Assembly: GCA_030038765.1 (NCBI GenBank)
Contig: JASHRA010000217.1
Span: 1 to 7,035, forward strand
Length of the DNA stretch: 7,035 bases
Source: Candidatus Dormiibacterota bacterium
GTDB taxonomy: Bacteria; Chloroflexota; Dormibacteria; Aeolococcales; Bog-877
Direction: 5' to 3'
Positions 5,608 to 7,035 of the stretch are shown piece by piece (position 1 is the first letter of the stretch; each line of letters begins with the position of its first letter). A program made the translations under genes and the position numbers. The notes below the pieces were generated by a model, which did no database searches, had not been told where the DNA came from, and was given only the letters and a program-made list of their open reading frames with translations.

Positions 5608-7035
5608 ATGCGCCTCTGGGTGTCACGTGTATGGCATCGGCAGCGGGCACGGGCCCGCGAGCTACTCGACTTCCGGCCGACGCTGCTGGCGGCGGGGGCG
5701 GTGGCGGCGGTCACGCTCCCCCTGGCCCTGGGCTGGACCGCAGCCTCGGCCTCGAGCACCAATCCCAACGCCATGACGCCGGTGGCACCCGGCATCAGCG
5801 TCGCCACCGTGCCCGGGGCCCAGCCCTTCGGCGACACGCCCCCCAACACACCGGAGACCGTCTCCTTCGTGCTCCAGGAGCAGAACCTGGGGCAGCTGGA
5901 GTACGACGCGCAGAGCGGCGTCCAGCAGGACCTCTCGGTGACCCAGTTCGCGGCTGAGTACGGGCAGTCGGCCGGCAACATCGCCTCCCTGCGCAGCTAC
6001 CTGGCCGGCTACGGGATCAGCACCGACGCCTACGCCGACGCCGTCGACGTGGTCGCCACCGGCACGGCGGGCGAGTTCGACGAGGCACTCGCGGTCCAGC
6101 AGCAGGAGTACAAGGTTCCCGCCCTGCCCTCGCACGATGGCACGGCCGCGATCCCGGCCCAGACCATCCACGGCACGGCGCAGTCGCCCGAGCTGCCCTG
6201 GCACCTGGCCAACTTCGTCCTGGCCATCCTCGGGCTCACCAACTACGGGCCCTTCGGGAGCCAGGCGGTCCACACCAACTCCAGCCTGACCCCGGCCCAG
6301 ACGGGAAGCTCCAACTCCTGCCTGGCCCTCACCGGGCTGCCCGACGCCTGCAACGTGCCGGCCAACTTCGCCGCCAACTACGGCCTCTCCTCCCTCTACC
6401 AGCGCGGCGCCGAGGGACAGGGCCAGACCATCGCCATCGTCACCCTGGCCGGGCTCGACCCCAGCGTCGTCAGCGGCTTCACCTGGGCGCCGCAGTACTT
6501 CTGGCGCGACGTCCTGGGGCTGCGGCCGAGCGGCCGGACCCTGACCGTTGAGAACATCGATGGCGGGCCGGGCGCGCCCAGCGACGCCGGCGGATCAGGC
6601 GAGACCGACCTCGACGTGGAGCAGTCCGGGGGCCTCGCGCCCGACGCCAACGTGATCGTCTACCAGGCGCCCAACACCGACTACGGGTTCGTCGACGCCT
6701 TCATGACCGCGGCCAGCCAGAACATCGCCAGCGGTGTCTCGGCGAGCTGGGGCCTGTCCGAGACCGCCATCCAGTATATCGTCCTGACCGGCCAGGAGTC
6801 CGCGGGCTACGTGCAGGCGTTCGACGAGGCCTTCCTCGAGATGGCCGCGCAGGGCCAGTCCGCGTTCACCTCCTCCGCCGACCATGGCGCCTACACCGCC
6901 GCCCAGGACATCGGCACCACGAACCTGTCGGTGGACCAGCCGGCGGACAGCCCGTACGTCACCGCGTGCGGCGCCACCACACTGCCGGGCAGCGCGTACC
7001 TGGCCGGCCCGGACGGCACGGCCGTCGCCACCATC
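5608..7035 (+). CDS. S53 family (sedolisin/kumamolisin-like) peptidase precursor, 3' end outside window
   Basis: The open frame gives 476 residues with no stop before the window ends. Residues 1-48 are a signal peptide: an Arg-rich start, a hydrophobic core at about 24-43 and ASA before Ser49, so the protein is exported. Residues about 82-171 match the kumamolisin activation pro-domain (TVSFVLQEQN to EFDEALAVQQQEY). A linker with Cys238 and Cys248, a possible disulfide pair, leads to the catalytic domain from about 250 (NVPANFAANYGL). Glu332 and Asp336 in GETDLD match the catalytic Glu and Asp of the family. SASWG is the core strand, and Asp425 in SSADHGAY is the oxyanion-hole Asp. The catalytic Ser (GTS motif) should fall about 110 residues further on, beyond the window. 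The family cleaves proteins, usually at acid pH, after self-removal of the pro-domain. The ATG is fixed by GGGAGG (5595-5600), 7 bases upstream. Confidence 0.9.
   Translation, partial: MRLWVSRVWHRQRARARELLDFRPTLLAAGAVAAVTLPLALGWTAASASSTNPNAMTPVAPGISVATVPGAQPFGDTPPNTPETVSFVLQEQNLGQLEYDAQSGVQQDLSVTQFAAEYGQSAGNIASLRSYLAGYGISTDAYADAVDVVATGTAGEFDEALAVQQQEYKVPALPSHDGTAAIPAQTIHGTAQSPELPWHLANFVLAILGLTNYGPFGSQAVHTNSSLTPAQTGSSNSCLALTGLPDACNVPANFAANYGLSSLYQRGAEGQGQTIAIVTLAGLDPSVVSGFTWAPQYFWRDVLGLRPSGRTLTVENIDGGPGAPSDAGGSGETDLDVEQSGGLAPDANVIVYQAPNTDYGFVDAFMTAASQNIASGVSASWGLSETAIQYIVLTGQESAGYVQAFDEAFLEMAAQGQSAFTSSADHGAYTAAQDIGTTNLSVDQPADSPYVTACGATTLPGSAYLAGPDGTAVATI

Noticed and set aside
5550..5957. A 135-codon plus-strand frame starting before the peptidase ATG
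   Set aside because: Gly/Ala/Arg/Pro-rich with no motif; the frame from 5608 has a ribosome site, signal peptide and S53 pro-domain.

Overview
The window is very GC-rich DNA with G or C at almost every third codon position, GTG and TTG starts next to ATG, and strong GGAGG-type ribosome sites. This fits a high-GC soil-type bacterium such as an Actinomycetota or Chloroflexota/Dormibacterota lineage. The lineage is an inference from base composition and gene content only; there is no rRNA or other marker gene. I see no tRNA, rRNA, CRISPR array, insertion sequence or attachment site.

Layout. Bases 1-152 hold the last 49 codons of an unrecognised gene. A rightward set follows: a thiolase of the 3-oxoadipyl-CoA thiolase (PcaF/PaaJ) type (243-1436), a DUF885 zinc-metallohydrolase-like protein (1491-3170, TTG start) and a small protein that looks like DUF6941 (3181-3633, GTG start). 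Gaps of 54 and 10 bases with no visible terminator suggest one transcript. Converging on it, with only 9 bases between stop codons, is a leftward NCS1-family nucleobase/cation symporter (3643-5304). The last gene, reading rightward from 5608 and running off the window, is a secreted S53 (sedolisin/kumamolisin) peptidase precursor with signal peptide, pro-domain and the first part of the catalytic domain.

The most informative non-coding stretch is the roughly 300-base divergent region between the transporter and the peptidase (5305-5607). On the minus strand it has a consensus TTGACA -35 box flanked by a perfect 9-bp dyad (ATGTAGTGG, 16 bases, CCACTACAT), a good candidate operator. Downstream, the transporter mRNA appears to carry a 13-codon leader ORF with its own GGAGG, and its stop overlaps the transporter start (TGATG). 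On the plus strand a separate promoter (TTGACC, 17 bases, TACAGT) and a short leader hairpin precede the peptidase. Several GC-rich stems lie between the two promoters.

Functionally, the thiolase would act in CoA-dependent breakdown of aromatic or acyl compounds, the DUF885 protein is probably a cytoplasmic hydrolase, the permease imports a nucleobase-like compound, and the S53 enzyme digests protein outside the cell, probably at acid pH. Nothing ties these into one known pathway. I did not find a clear novel multi-gene system; the operator and leader-ORF arrangement and a two-helix insertion in the transporter are the best leads.
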